This document shows positions 1-8,014 of a stretch of 19,413 nucleotides of DNA, in pieces. The notes under the pieces are model-generated. The model was not told the origin of the DNA. It saw only the letters and a program-made list of their open reading frames with translations, and did no database searches. The DNA lies in assembly GCA_001770235.1 (NCBI GenBank), contig MEQN01000098.1:11865-31277 (forward strand), in the 5' to 3' direction. Numbering within the stretch: position 1 is the stretch's first letter; each line of letters opens with the position of its first letter. The stretch comes from Betaproteobacteria bacterium RBG_16_58_11. Its GTDB lineage: Bacteria > Pseudomonadota > Gammaproteobacteria > Burkholderiales > Thiobacteraceae. The position numbers and the translations under genes were made by a program.

Positions 1-1663
1 CGTCAAAGCCCAATGCACGTTCAAGCGCGACCGCATTGGCGCGGCGCAAGGTTTGATCTTCTTCGAGCAGGGCTTGGCCGCGATACACGGCGCGATTTTC
101 GTTGCGGGCAAGCGCTTCACGCATTTCCTGCGCCGCTGAAACGGATTGGTTCAGATTGGCAAGCCGTATGGCATTGAAGAAATAGGAGGTTGGGTCTTGC
201 GGGTCGGCACGTTGTGCGCGTACATATTGTGCTGCGGCATCGCTGTCGCGCCCTTCCGCATCGTAGGCGCGGCCGAGATAGGTGCGCAGCAAGGGATTTT
301 CGGGATCTAAGCTGGCGGCAAGCTCTAAATCTTCGCGCCCGGCTTGCAGTTGCCCTTGGCGTATGCGCGCGAGGCCCAGCCCCATGCGCGAGCGCGGGTC
401 GGCGGAGTTGAGTTGAATCGCCGATTCAAAAGCGGCGCGCGCGGCTGCCACTTGGTCTTGGCTGAGATAGACAAAGCCGAGCATGGCTTTGGCATCGGCT
501 AATTTGGGGTCAAGTTGTTCCGCGCGCTTGGCGGCCTGCATGGCCGCGGCGCGATCGCCGCGCGCCAGTTCCAACTCGGCTAGCCGCGTATGGCCCAATG
601 CGCTATCGGGCGCCAATTCCACCATGCGGCGTGCGCTCGTGAGCGCTGCTTCGGCTTGGCGGTTTGCCTGCAGGGCATAGGAGTGGGCGAGGTAGGCGGT
701 GGGGGATTGCGGCCCGAGTTGGGTGGCCTTTTCCGCATGCCTCAGGGCTTGGGGGGCGTCGTTTCTACCCATATCCACGATCGCTAGCAATGCCCAGGCA
801 TCGGCGAGATCCGGTTTCATTTTGAGCGCGGTTTCAACATTCGTCCGCGCTTCGTCGGCGCGCCCGGCAAGTAGCAGCAGATTTGCGCGGAAGAGATAAT
901 ATTCGGCGCTGCGCGAGGGGGCGGGCACTTGATCCAGATTGATCAAGGCATCGAGTGGCCGGCCTTGCTCATAAGCGCGCGCGGCTTCTGCCCAGGCGGG
1001 CGGGGCGCTGCGCGCGGTGAGGATAGCCGGGTATTGCACGACCCACTGCACCATGTCTCGCGGCTTGACGGTGATATCGCGCTTGGGTGCGGACAGTTGC
1101 GCGAAGAAAGCCGTCTCATCGCCTTGCAACTGCAAGCTGCCCTCGGGATTGCTCACGCCTACCTTGCCCTCGAACACCGACAAGGCTGCCTGCTGCGGCG
1201 TGACCTTCACCGCAAAGTCCCCGCCTGATGTCTCAACCCGGCCATGCGGGGTGACCACTTGTATGGGGGATGAGGTGCCCGTGGAAACGTTAATACTGCC
1301 GCTAAGCAACTCGATCTGTATGGCCCCGTCGCCCCCGCGGCCGCGAATGATTAAGTGGGTATTTTGGTCGAGGGGAACGGTGCTGCCATTACTGAGCCGC
1401 AGCGCGGCACGGCTGCCATTGGCCACTTGCAACTCATCTCCCGCGCAGAGTGCTTGGTCGAGCGCGGCGGGTTGCCATGCTTGCTGCGGCACGCGATAGC
1501 GCACTTCGCCCTGAACAGCGACGACTACGGCGAAAGGCGCTGCGCAATGCTGGGTAGTTTGTGCAGGCGCGGCTGCATGCGCCACCCCAACCCCAGTGAA
1601 GAGCAAACAAGCAACTTGCAGCGCAAGCTTTATAGCTTGTCGCTCTAATCTTCTCTTATCCAT
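1..1663 (-). CDS. Secreted FecR-domain and TPR-repeat protein, 3' part outside the window
   Basis: The frame is open for 554 codons from ATG 1663 to the left edge, so the C-terminus is missing. Residues 1-30 look like a signal peptide: a basic start (MDKRRLER), a hydrophobic core, and an AHA/A cleavage site. Residues about 46-205 resemble a FecR-type beta domain, with the pattern VQGEVRYR, then LSNGSTVPLDQNT, LLSGSINV, VVTPHGRVETSGG and LSVFEGKV. From about residue 250 to 490 there are helical repeats with TPR spacing, each ending near L.P (for example MKPDLADAWALL, LAPDSALGHTRLAEL, LDPKLADAKAMLGF, LDPENPLLRTYLGRAY). FecR domains act in periplasmic signalling or binding, and TPRs bind proteins. 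I infer an envelope scaffold; the substrate is unknown. It follows the response regulator gene in the same direction after 122 bases. Family assignment is good, function is open. Confidence 0.85.
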   Translation of the reverse strand, partial: MDKRRLERQAIKLALQVACLLFTGVGVAHAAAPAQTTQHCAAPFAVVVAVQGEVRYRVPQQAWQPAALDQALCAGDELQVANGSRAALRLSNGSTVPLDQNTHLIIRGRGGDGAIQIELLSGSINVSTGTSSPIQVVTPHGRVETSGGDFAVKVTPQQAALSVFEGKVGVSNPEGSLQLQGDETAFFAQLSAPKRDITVKPRDMVQWVVQYPAILTARSAPPAWAEAARAYEQGRPLDALINLDQVPAPSRSAEYYLFRANLLLLAGRADEARTNVETALKMKPDLADAWALLAIVDMGRNDAPQALRHAEKATQLGPQSPTAYLAHSYALQANRQAEAALTSARRMVELAPDSALGHTRLAELELARGDRAAAMQAAKRAEQLDPKLADAKAMLGFVYLSQDQVAAARAAFESAIQLNSADPRSRMGLGLARIRQGQLQAGREDLELAASLDPENPLLRTYLGRAYDAEGRDSDAAAQYVRAQRADPQDPTSYFFNAIRLANLNQSVSAAQEMREALARNENRAVYRGQALLEEDQTLRRANAVALERALGFD

Positions 1664-1785
1664 CGACTACCCCGAATGACTGCTAACAATTATTTTTTTG
1701 TGGGACAAAACAAAGCTGCCAACCAAGGTCTATCGGTTAACAACGGCGCATCACAGGGAATGCGCATGCACAACGCAGGGCCGCC
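1664..1785. other. Gap between response regulator and FecR-TPR gene
   Basis: This 122-base gap holds no gene. On the minus strand a 6-bp inverted repeat (GCGCAT, loop of 8, ATGCGC; 1746-1765) follows the response regulator stop. No proper T run comes after it, so it is at best a weak terminator. Closer to the FecR-TPR start lies an A/T-rich stretch (about 1688-1705), but I see no convincing -35/-10 pair. The two genes could be co-transcribed. Confidence 0.4.
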
Positions 1786-2445
1786 CTAGTGTCTGGGCGC
1801 GACGCCCAAATCCAAGCTTAGTTGTTGCGCCGCGAGCACCGCTTCGGTGCGATTGTTTACATCCAGCACGCGGAAGATGGCGCTCAAGTGAATTTTCACT
1901 GTTCCCTCGCTCAGATCCAATTCGCGCGCGATAACTTTATTCGGCTTACCTACCGCCAGCAGACGCAGCACTTCCATCTGCCGGGCAGTCAATCCACTGG
2001 CCCACCCGCGGCCATGGGCTGGCGAAGGTGGTGCCACCTTAGCCGGTTCGCGCTTCATTGCCTGGAGCGGCACGTATACACCGCCAGCAAGCACTAAGCG
2101 CAAAGCAGAAAGCATCACCGGCGGGGAAGTGGATTTATGGATAAAACCGGAGGCGCCGGCGTCCAACGCCTGCTGTATGTCGGACAGTTCATCCGATCCG
2201 GACACAATTACTACAGGCACATCGGGAAACTGTTCCCGGAAATTCCGAAGCCCGGCGGTGCCGTTCATCGCCGGCATGTTGAGATCAAGCAGAGCTAAAT
2301 CCAGGTCGGGCTCTGCCTCGGCACAATGGATCGCGGCGGTCAGGCTTGCTGCCTGAACCAGGCAGATATCCGCGCCCAACTCGCTCAGCACCATGCCGAG
2401 GCCGGCACGAAAGAGGTCATGATCATCTGCAAGCAGGATTTTCAT
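1786..2445 (-). CDS. NarL/LuxR-family two-component response regulator
   Basis: A 219-residue protein, normal length for the family. Receiver domain residues about 1-120: acidic pair D7/D8, phosphoacceptor D54 in LLDLNMP, the switch residue S82 in VIVSGSD, and K104 in GFIHKS. A proline-rich linker (about 134-147) leads to a LuxR-type helix-turn-helix at about 151-210, with the typical start LTARQMEVLRLLAVGKPNK and recognition part LSEGTVKIHLSAIF. It should be phosphorylated by a histidine kinase and then bind DNA. No kinase gene is in the window, so its signal is unknown. The start ATG at 2445 has AAGG nine bases upstream. It is divergent from the GspE/PilB-type ATPase gene and upstream of the FecR-TPR gene, which is a plausible but unproven target. 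Confidence 0.93.
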   Translation of the reverse strand: MKILLADDHDLFRAGLGMVLSELGADICLVQAASLTAAIHCAEAEPDLDLALLDLNMPAMNGTAGLRNFREQFPDVPVVIVSGSDELSDIQQALDAGASGFIHKSTSPPVMLSALRLVLAGGVYVPLQAMKREPAKVAPPSPAHGRGWASGLTARQMEVLRLLAVGKPNKVIARELDLSEGTVKIHLSAIFRVLDVNNRTEAVLAAQQLSLDLGVAPRH

Positions 2446-2803
2446 CGGTTCTTACCTTGGTGCGGGAATCCGAGTGCTACGCTCAAGATTTCCTTGAACA
2501 TCGGTCATCATATGACGCTCCGTATTTATAATTAGGTTATTCCATTTGTGCTTGATATACCAGAACCATACCGATTTTTTTCATTAATTTATGACATTTT
2601 TTGGCGTTTGATAGCCATTCCCCTGCTTTTAATACGTGGCACAGATTCTGCAAATATATCAATAAGCCATATGTGCTAAGCCACAAGTAATAGGCGGCAT
2701 CCCAACCAGCACTGGCGCACGTGCGCGAAGTTGGGAAAACCAGCCATTGACACAGCACACGCCGCTGAGTAGCGTACGGCCATCGCCCTTCGAAGTTCAC
2801 CTA
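2446..2803. promoter_or_regulatory. Divergent intergenic region, AT-rich, with a 12-bp palindrome
   Basis: About 358 bases lie between the divergent response regulator and ATPase genes. I see no credible gene in it. The stretch about 2500-2700 is clearly richer in A/T than its surroundings, as expected of a region with promoters in both directions. On the minus strand TATAAA (rc of about 2525-2530) could be a -10 box for the regulator, but no matching -35 is present. On the plus strand TTGATA (2608-2613) has only weak -10 partners. A perfect palindrome, GCGCACGTGCGC, sits at 2715-2726, 77 bases before the preferred ATPase start, and may be an operator. Confidence 0.45.
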
Positions 2804-4600
2804 ATGAATCGCACCCACTCCCGTGACAAAGCCGCTACCCCTTCTGGCCCCTTGCGCCTCAAGGACGTGCTCGCGGATCTGTTGGCCGATGGGCACATCC
2901 CCAAGGACGCGGGCAATGACTTGCTCGCCGCACAGCGCAGCGAGCGCGCCGACCAGCACCCGCTGGCGCTGATCCACGCGCAAAAATGGCGCAGCCTGCA
3001 GCCGCCGCACGCGGTGATCAATATGGAGTTCCTCATCGAATGGCTGGCGGGCAAAGCCGGGCTTACCGCCTATCACATCGATCCGCTGAAGATCGACGTG
3101 GCTGCGGTGACGGAAGTGATGTCGCAAGCCTACGCCTCGCGCTATCGCATCCTGCCGGTGGAAGTGAACCCGAACGAAGTGGTGGTGGCTACCGCCGAGC
3201 CCTATGTGCATGACTGGGAAGAGATCGTGCAGCAAGTGGCGCGGCGGCCGATCCGGCGCGTGATCGCGAGCCCGCTCGATCTGAATCGCTACATCGCCGA
3301 GTTTTACAGCCTGGCGCTATCGGTTAAGCAGGCAGTGCGCGCGCAAGAGGGCGCGGTGCAAAGCGGCATCACCAATTTCGAGCAATTGGTCGCGCTCGGG
3401 CGCATGGGTCAGCTCGATGCGAACGACCAGAGCGTGGTGCGCATTGTGGATTGGCTGCTGCAATATGCGTTCGAGCAGCGCGCGAGCGATATTCATATCG
3501 AGCCGCGGCGCGAATTCGCCAATGTACGCTTTCGCATCGACGGTGTGCTGCATCCGGTGTATCAAATCCCGAGCGCGGTATACAACGCGATCACCAGCCG
3601 CATCAAACTGTTGGGCCGCATGGATATGGTGGAAAAGCGCCGGCCGCAGGATGGCCGCGTCAAGACGGTGACACCGGGGGGCGATGAGATCGAGTTGCGC
3701 CTGTCCACCATGCCCACCGCCTTCGGTGAAAAGCTGGTGATGCGGATTTTCGATCCGGAAGTGCTGGTGCGCAATTTTACCGAGCTGGGCTTTAGCGACG
3801 ATGAAGCCAAACGGTGGGAGGGGATGGTATCGCACCCTAATGGGATCGTGCTGGTCACCGGCCCCACCGGTTCGGGTAAAACCACCACGCTCTATACCTC
3901 GCTCAAGCAACTGGCCGAGCCGGAAGTGAATGTGTGCACGGTGGAAGACCCGATCGAGATGGTGGTGCCGCAATTCAATCAGATGCAAGTGCAGCCCGGC
4001 ATCGGCCTGGATTTCGCCAGCGGTATCCGCACCCTGATGCGGCAGGATCCGGACATCATCATGGTGGGCGAGATTCGCGATTTGGAAACGGCGGAGATGG
4101 CGATTCAAGCCGCGCTCACCGGACACTTGGTGCTCTCCACCCTGCACACGAACGACGCCCCCTCGGCCATTACGCGCCTGATGGATCTGGGCGTGCCACC
4201 GTATCTGATTCAATCCACCGTGCTCGGCGTGCTGGCGCAGCGCCTGGTGCGTACGCTCTGCCCGCATTGCAAACAAGCAACCACCCTGGACGACGACACT
4301 TGGAGCGAGTTGGTGCGCCCGTGGAAAGCGCCCAAGCCCGCCACGGTGTACGGCCCTGTCGGTTGCCTGGAATGCCGCATGACCGGCTATCGCGGTCGCA
4401 GCGGCATCTATGAAATTCTGACCATGACGCCTGCCGTGACCCGGCTCATCACCGCACAGTGCGACCTGTCCAAGCTGCGCGAGACGGCTTTTCGGGAGGG
4501 CATGAAAGCCCTGCGTGTTTCCGGTGCGGCTAAAGTCGCGGCCGGGATCACTACGCCCGATGAAATATTAAAAGTCACTCCGCCGCCGTTTGAGGCTTAA
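2804..4600 (+). CDS. GspE/PilB-family type II secretion or type IV pilus assembly ATPase
   Basis: A 598-residue hexameric ATPase of the kind that powers pilus or pseudopilus assembly at the inner membrane. With M1 at 2804: an N-terminal MshEN/GspE-N type domain at about 20-165, the N2 region with ASDIHIEPR at about 228-235, Walker A GPTGSGKT at 353-360, the Asp box TVEDPIE near 379-385, Walker B region DIIMVGEIRD at about 417-426, and the His box LSTLHTND at about 444-451. A zinc-type tetracysteine follows (CPHC at 486-489 and CLEC at 521-524). An in-frame TTG at 2747 would add 19 residues; ATG 2804 is preferred because the extra residues look disordered and GAAG lies eight bases upstream. 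No pilC, pilD or gsp gene is near, so whether it serves pili or secretion cannot be decided. Its stop overlaps the next gene's start. Confidence 0.93.
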   Translation: MNRTHSRDKAATPSGPLRLKDVLADLLADGHIPKDAGNDLLAAQRSERADQHPLALIHAQKWRSLQPPHAVINMEFLIEWLAGKAGLTAYHIDPLKIDVAAVTEVMSQAYASRYRILPVEVNPNEVVVATAEPYVHDWEEIVQQVARRPIRRVIASPLDLNRYIAEFYSLALSVKQAVRAQEGAVQSGITNFEQLVALGRMGQLDANDQSVVRIVDWLLQYAFEQRASDIHIEPRREFANVRFRIDGVLHPVYQIPSAVYNAITSRIKLLGRMDMVEKRRPQDGRVKTVTPGGDEIELRLSTMPTAFGEKLVMRIFDPEVLVRNFTELGFSDDEAKRWEGMVSHPNGIVLVTGPTGSGKTTTLYTSLKQLAEPEVNVCTVEDPIEMVVPQFNQMQVQPGIGLDFASGIRTLMRQDPDIIMVGEIRDLETAEMAIQAALTGHLVLSTLHTNDAPSAITRLMDLGVPPYLIQSTVLGVLAQRLVRTLCPHCKQATTLDDDTWSELVRPWKAPKPATVYGPVGCLECRMTGYRGRSGIYEILTMTPAVTRLITAQCDLSKLRETAFREGMKALRVSGAAKVAAGITTPDEILKVTPPPFEA

Positions 4601-4845
4601 TGAATAAACTACTCTACTTCGCCGCCTTGGTGGACAAGCTCGGTCTGGCGAGCGAGGAAATCGATCTGCCGAGCAACGTGCCGGATGTGCGCGGATTGGT
4701 AGGGATGCTCAAACAACGCGGTGGCGCCTGGGAAGAAGTATTCGGCAACGATGCGCTACGCATTACAGTCAATAAGCAATTTTCCGAACTCGTTACGCCA
4801 CTCAAAAGCGGGGATGAAGTCGCGTTTATTTCGGCATGGCTATAA
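4600..4845 (+). CDS. MoaD/ThiS-like small beta-grasp protein without C-terminal Gly-Gly
   Basis: An 81-residue protein resembling the small subunit of molybdopterin synthase: start MNKLLYFAALVDKLGL (beta-1 and turn), a central helix VRGLVGMLKQRGGAWEEVF, then ALRITVNKQFSEL and TPLKSGDEVAFIS. MoaD and ThiS end in a Gly-Gly tail that is adenylated and turned into a thiocarboxylate. Here the protein stops after VAFISAWL, where family members usually continue FPPVTGG. Neither other forward frame restores such a tail. Its ATG shares a base with the ATPase stop (TAATG), so translation is probably coupled. No moaE, moaA or thiamine gene is in the window. It could be a degenerate paralog or a beta-grasp protein with a non-sulfur role. 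Fold assignment is likely, function uncertain. Confidence 0.75.
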   Translation: MNKLLYFAALVDKLGLASEEIDLPSNVPDVRGLVGMLKQRGGAWEEVFGNDALRITVNKQFSELVTPLKSGDEVAFISAWL

Positions 4846-5035
4846 CGCTTCCAACCTGCAAGCCATGTGATTTGGCTGCGCTTCCTGCATCGAGGCCGAA
4901 TGCGCTAATCGCGCTGTTCAACGCTCTGCTGACGTCTCCGTGCATCCCAACACCTCTTGGCGTCGGTAGCACTTGGCACGCATGCAGATCTCCCCGAGTA
5001 TTGCGCACCCACTGTCACGCTTGTGCCTGTCGGAT
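4846..5035. other. Gap between convergent operons, no gene seen
   Basis: The stretch from the MoaD-like gene to the rplQ terminator shows no gene, tRNA or repeat that I can support. Short open frames on both strands lack a ribosome-binding site and resemble no known family. Confidence 0.5.
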
Positions 5036-5067
5036 AAAAGAAAAAAGCCGGCACTAGGCCGGCTTTT
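5036..5067 (-). terminator. Intrinsic terminator of the alpha operon (after rplQ)
   Basis: A perfect 10-bp stem, AAAAGCCGGC and GCCGGCTTTT with a 5-base loop (5043-5067), is followed on the minus strand by TTTTTTCTTTT. It begins 35 bases after the rplQ stop. Read from the plus strand the same hairpin ends in only TTTT, so it may also stop transcription of the convergent ATPase/MoaD-like genes, less efficiently. Confidence 0.93.
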
Positions 5068-5102
5068 AAGGGAAGCACGATGTTATCGGTTAATTATTCA
5101 GT

Positions 5103-5480
5103 TTAGACGGCTTCAGTCGCATCGGGGCGGTCAACTAGCTCGACAAAAGCCATGGGCGCATTGTCGCCCTGACGGAAGCCGCACTTGAGAATGCGCAGAT
5201 AGCCACCATTGCGATTTTGATAGCGTGGGCCCAACTCATCGAACAATTTGACCACGATGTCGCGGTCACGCAAGCGATTGAAGGCCAAGCGGCGATTGGC
5301 AACCGAGGGTTTTTTACCCAAGGTAATCAAAGGCTCGGCTACGCGGCGCAATTCCTTGGCTTTGGGCAGAGTGGTTTTGATCGCTTCGTGACGCAGTAGG
5401 GCATTAGCCATATTGCGCAACATGGCCAAACGATGGCTGCTGGTGCGATTTAATTTACGAAGTCCGTGACCGTGACGCAT
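5103..5480 (-). CDS. rplQ: 50S ribosomal protein L17
   Basis: A 125-residue protein starting [17 protein letters not shown], the signature start of bacterial L17, with [13 protein letters not shown] and the conserved C-terminal [21 protein letters not shown]17 lies near the exit of the peptide tunnel in the large subunit. It is the last gene of the alpha operon, 27 bases after rpoA, with AAGGA six to ten bases before its ATG, and is followed by the strong terminator. Confidence 0.98.
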   Translation of the reverse strand: MRHGHGLRKLNRTSSHRLAMLRNMANALLRHEAIKTTLPKAKELRRVAEPLITLGKKPSVANRRLAFNRLRDRDIVVKLFDELGPRYQNRNGGYLRILKCGFRQGDNAPMAFVELVDRPDATEAV

Positions 5481-5507
5481 GGTGCTATCCTTTTTTCTTC
5501 AACTCGC

Positions 5508-6497
5508 TTATTTATTGTGGTGCTCGAGCCCAGCCGGCGGCCAGTTTTCGAGACGCATCCCCAAGGTGAGACTCTTGGAAGCGAGTACATCTTTAATTTC
5601 GTTCAGCGATTTACGACCGAGATTGGGCGTTTTGAGCAATTCGTTCTCGGTGCGTTGAATCAGGTCGCCGATGTAATAAATATTTTCCGCCTTGAGGCAG
5701 TTGGCCGAGCGAACCGTCAATTCCAGATCGTCCACCGGGCGCAGCAGGATTGGGTCGATCATGGGTGCGCGCGGCGCTTCGGTCAGTGCGGGTGTGCCTT
5801 TCAGGTCGGCGAACACGCCCAGTTGATCCATCAGAATGCGCGCGGCGTAACGCACCGCTTCCTCAGGATCGACCACGCCATTGGTTTCGATGTCCATCAC
5901 CAGCTTGTCGAGATCGGTGCGCTGTTCCACACGTGCGCTCTCAACCGCATAGCTGACGCGACGCACCGGGCTGAACGAAGCGTCCATCATGATGGTGCCG
6001 ATGGCGTGTTCCTGTTCTTCCAAGCGACGCGAGGCGACAGGTTGGTAGCCACGGCCTTGCTCAATCTTGATTTCCATATTGAGCGCACCGTTGCCGGTCA
6101 TATGCGCAATGACGTGATCCGGGTTCAGAATCTCGACATCGTGGCTCAATTCGATATCGCCTGCGGTGACCATGCCTTTGCCTTGTTTAGACAGGCGCAA
6201 GGTGGTTTCGGAACGATTGTTCAGCTTGAGGGAAATCCCTTTCAAGTTGAGCAGAATGTCCACGACGTCTTCTTGGACGCCTTCGATCACGGAGTATTCG
6301 TGCAATACGCCGTCGATCTTGACTTGCGTAATGGCGTAGCCAGGCATGGACGAGAGCAGGATGCGACGCAGCGCATTGCCCAAGGTATGACCGTAACCGC
6401 GCTCGAACGGCTCCATTACGACACGGGCGCGCAAGGGAGATACTTGCTCCACGTCGACGACTCGCGGCTTCAGGAATTCGGTAGCGCTGCTTTGCAT
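5508..6497 (-). CDS. rpoA: DNA-directed RNA polymerase subunit alpha
   Basis: A 329-residue protein of normal length. The N-terminal dimerisation domain (about 1-232) contains [21 protein letters not shown], which drives dimer formation and core assembly. After a linker the C-terminal domain (about 248-329) carries [17 protein letters not shown]263 corresponds to the E. coli R265 that contacts UP elements and activators. [11 protein letters not shown] near 293-303 is the second DNA-contact helix. The gene lies between rpsD and rplQ as in other alpha operons, with GGGGA upstream of its ATG. A 355-codon open frame on the opposite strand is a shadow. Confidence 0.99.
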   Translation of the reverse strand: MQSSATEFLKPRVVDVEQVSPLRARVVMEPFERGYGHTLGNALRRILLSSMPGYAITQVKIDGVLHEYSVIEGVQEDVVDILLNLKGISLKLNNRSETTLRLSKQGKGMVTAGDIELSHDVEILNPDHVIAHMTGNGALNMEIKIEQGRGYQPVASRRLEEQEHAIGTIMMDASFSPVRRVSYAVESARVEQRTDLDKLVMDIETNGVVDPEEAVRYAARILMDQLGVFADLKGTPALTEAPRAPMIDPILLRPVDDLELTVRSANCLKAENIYYIGDLIQRTENELLKTPNLGRKSLNEIKDVLASKSLTLGMRLENWPPAGLEHHNK

Positions 6498-6525
6498 GGA
6501 TGTGTCCCCGTTCTAGTGGTGGTGA

Positions 6526-7155
6526 TTACTTAGAGTACAACTCGACCACGAGATGCTCGTTGATAGTGGCAGGCAATTCGCTGCGGATCGGCTTGGCTTT
6601 AAACGTGCCTTTCAGCGCCGTGATGTCGACTTCGATCCATTCGGGGAAGCCGCGGCCTTCCGCTGCTGCAACCGCGCCTTTGACGCGCAATTGCGCTTTC
6701 GCTGGGCCAGCCACTTCCACTACATCGCCCGGACGAACTTGGTAGGAAGGAATGTTGACGCGCTTGCCATTCACCAGAACACCGTTGTGACGCACCAGTT
6801 GCCGCGCTTCAGAGCGCGATGCGCCGAAACCCATGCGGTAGGCCACGGTGTCGAGCCGGCATTCCAACAATTGCAGCAGGCTCTCGCCGGTCACGCCCTT
6901 GGCGCGGTCGGCGGCTTTGTAGTAGCTGCGGAATTGACGCTCGAGTATGCCGTAGATGCGGCGCACTTTTTGTTTCTCGCGCAATTGATGGCCGTAGTCG
7001 GAGAGGCGCATGCCGCTCTTCTGACCGTGTTGGCCCGGCGCGTATTCACGGCGCTCAATCGAGCATTTATCGGTAAAGCACTTCTCGCCTTTCAGGAAGA
7101 GTTTTTCACCTTCCCGGCGGCATAAACGGCACTTGGCATCGGTATAGCGGGCCAC
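6526..7155 (-). CDS. rpsD: 30S ribosomal protein S4, four-cysteine zinc type, GTG start
   Basis: A 209-residue primary 16S rRNA-binding protein and, in E. coli, the translational repressor of the alpha operon. The N-terminus has C9, C12, C26 and C31 (CRLC and CFTDKC), the zinc-binding form that E. coli S4 lacks but betaproteobacteria usually have. YAPGQHGQ and [19 protein letters not shown] follow, and the S4 RNA-binding domain spans about 98-160 ([34 protein letters not shown]). The start is GTG at 7155, with AGGAG well placed upstream; no ATG is available near it. It is 15 bases after rpsK. Confidence 0.98.
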   Translation of the reverse strand: MARYTDAKCRLCRREGEKLFLKGEKCFTDKCSIERREYAPGQHGQKSGMRLSDYGHQLREKQKVRRIYGILERQFRSYYKAADRAKGVTGESLLQLLECRLDTVAYRMGFGASRSEARQLVRHNGVLVNGKRVNIPSYQVRPGDVVEVAGPAKAQLRVKGAVAAAEGRGFPEWIEVDITALKGTFKAKPIRSELPATINEHLVVELYSK

Positions 7156-7170
7156 GATGTCTCTCCTAAA

Positions 7171-7566
7171 TTAGATGCGGCGCTTTTTGGACGGTCGGCA
7201 ACCGTTATGGGGCACCGGCGTCACATCTGCGATTTGGGTAATCTTGAAGCCGGCGGCGTTCAAGCCACGCACGGCGGATTCACGACCGGGGCCGGGACCT
7301 TTGATGCGTACTTCTAAATTTTTCACGCCACATTCCTGCGCGATTTTGCCGGCATTTTCTGCCGCTACCTGGGCTGCGAAGGGGGTGCTCTTACGCGAGC
7401 CTTTAAAGCCGGCGCCGCCCGCGGTGGCCCACGACAGGGCATTGCCCTGGCGATCGGTAATGGTCACGATAGTGTTGTTGAAGGACGCGTGGATGTGGGC
7501 GATGCCCTCGGCCACGTTCTTCTTAACCTTCTTGCGAACCCGGGTAGTTGGGGTTTTAGTTGCCAT
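7171..7566 (-). CDS. rpsK: 30S ribosomal protein S11
   Basis: A 131-residue protein of the 30S platform near the mRNA exit. Conserved segments are [43 protein letters not shown], and [11 protein letters not shown], ending [17 protein letters not shown]. The start is ATG at 7566; the purine-rich stretch AAGGAAAAG lies somewhat far upstream. It follows rpsM after 45 bases that contain no clear hairpin. Confidence 0.98.
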   Translation of the reverse strand: MATKTPTTRVRKKVKKNVAEGIAHIHASFNNTIVTITDRQGNALSWATAGGAGFKGSRKSTPFAAQVAAENAGKIAQECGVKNLEVRIKGPGPGRESAVRGLNAAGFKITQIADVTPVPHNGCRPSKKRRI

Positions 7567-7611
7567 ATTTTTTACTTTTCCTTAATGCCTTAACTTTCGT
7601 GGAATCCGGTA

Positions 7612-7968
7612 TTACTTACGGATCGCCTTGCGCGGACCCTTGCGGGTGCGCGCATTGGTACGGGTACGTTGACCGCGCGCCGGCAGCCCTTTGCGATGAC
7701 GCTGACCACGGTAGCAACCGAGGTCCATCAGGCGCTTGATGTTCATAGTGACTTCGCGGCGCAGATCGCCTTCCACGGTGAACTTGGCAACCGCTTCGCG
7801 CAGCTTTTCCATTTCGCTGTCGGTCAGATCTTTCATCTTGGTAGCGGTGTTGACGCCAGCGGACTCGCAAATCAGCTGCGAGCGCATGCGGCCAATGCCG
7901 TAAATCGCGGTTAGCGCGATTACTGCATGTTGGTGGTTGGGGATATTTACCCCGGCGATACGGGCCAT
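7612..7968 (-). CDS. rpsM: 30S ribosomal protein S13
   Basis: A 118-residue protein of the 30S head that contacts the P-site tRNA and L5 of the 50S. It starts [19 protein letters not shown], contains the helix-two-turn-helix segment [17 protein letters not shown], and ends in the basic tail with [18 protein letters not shown]. It is the first gene of the alpha operon, just after the promoter and 5' hairpin at 7991-8043. GGAG lies seven bases before its ATG. Confidence 0.98.
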   Translation of the reverse strand: MARIAGVNIPNHQHAVIALTAIYGIGRMRSQLICESAGVNTATKMKDLTDSEMEKLREAVAKFTVEGDLRREVTMNIKRLMDLGCYRGQRHRKGLPARGQRTRTNARTRKGPRKAIRK

Positions 7969-7990
7969 GCCATTACTCCTAGCTAGCTAA

Positions 7991-8009
7991 GTTTTCGCAA
8001 ATCGAAAAC
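7991..8009 (-). ncRNA. Stem-loop at the 5' end of the alpha-operon mRNA
   Basis: On the minus strand GTTTTCG, loop ATTTG, CGAAAAC forms a perfect 7-bp stem, extendable by two G-U pairs on the outside. It begins about six bases downstream of the -10 box of the promoter at 8015-8043, so the transcript would start with or just before this hairpin. In E. coli the alpha leader folds into a larger pseudoknot bound by S4; only about 23 bases separate this hairpin from rpsM, so it is not an obvious copy of that structure. It may protect the 5' end or be a reduced control site. Confidence 0.55.
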
Positions 8010-8014
8010 CCGAA

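Noticed and set aside
1746..1765. Terminator after the response regulator gene
   Set aside because: The inverted repeat has only 6 bp, an 8-base loop and no T run; kept only as a remark in the gap entry.
2537..2800. 87-codon frame on the minus strand in the divergent gap
   Set aside because: It starts with GTG, lacks a ribosome-binding site, overlaps the ATPase 5' region and resembles no family. The region reads as regulatory DNA.
3317..4276. 319-codon open frame on the minus strand inside the ATPase gene
   Set aside because: Antisense to the conserved ATPase core; histidine-rich shadow translation with no recognisable domain.
4826..5057. Short open frames on both strands after the MoaD-like gene
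   Set aside because: No ribosome-binding site and no similarity; checked as a possible missing MoaD tail or MoaE remnant, and neither fits.
5466..6533. 355-codon open frame on the plus strand over all of rpoA
   Set aside because: It is exactly antisense to a full-length, well-conserved rpoA; its composition (many H, Q, F, V) is typical of a shadow frame, and it has no ribosome-binding site or family likeness.
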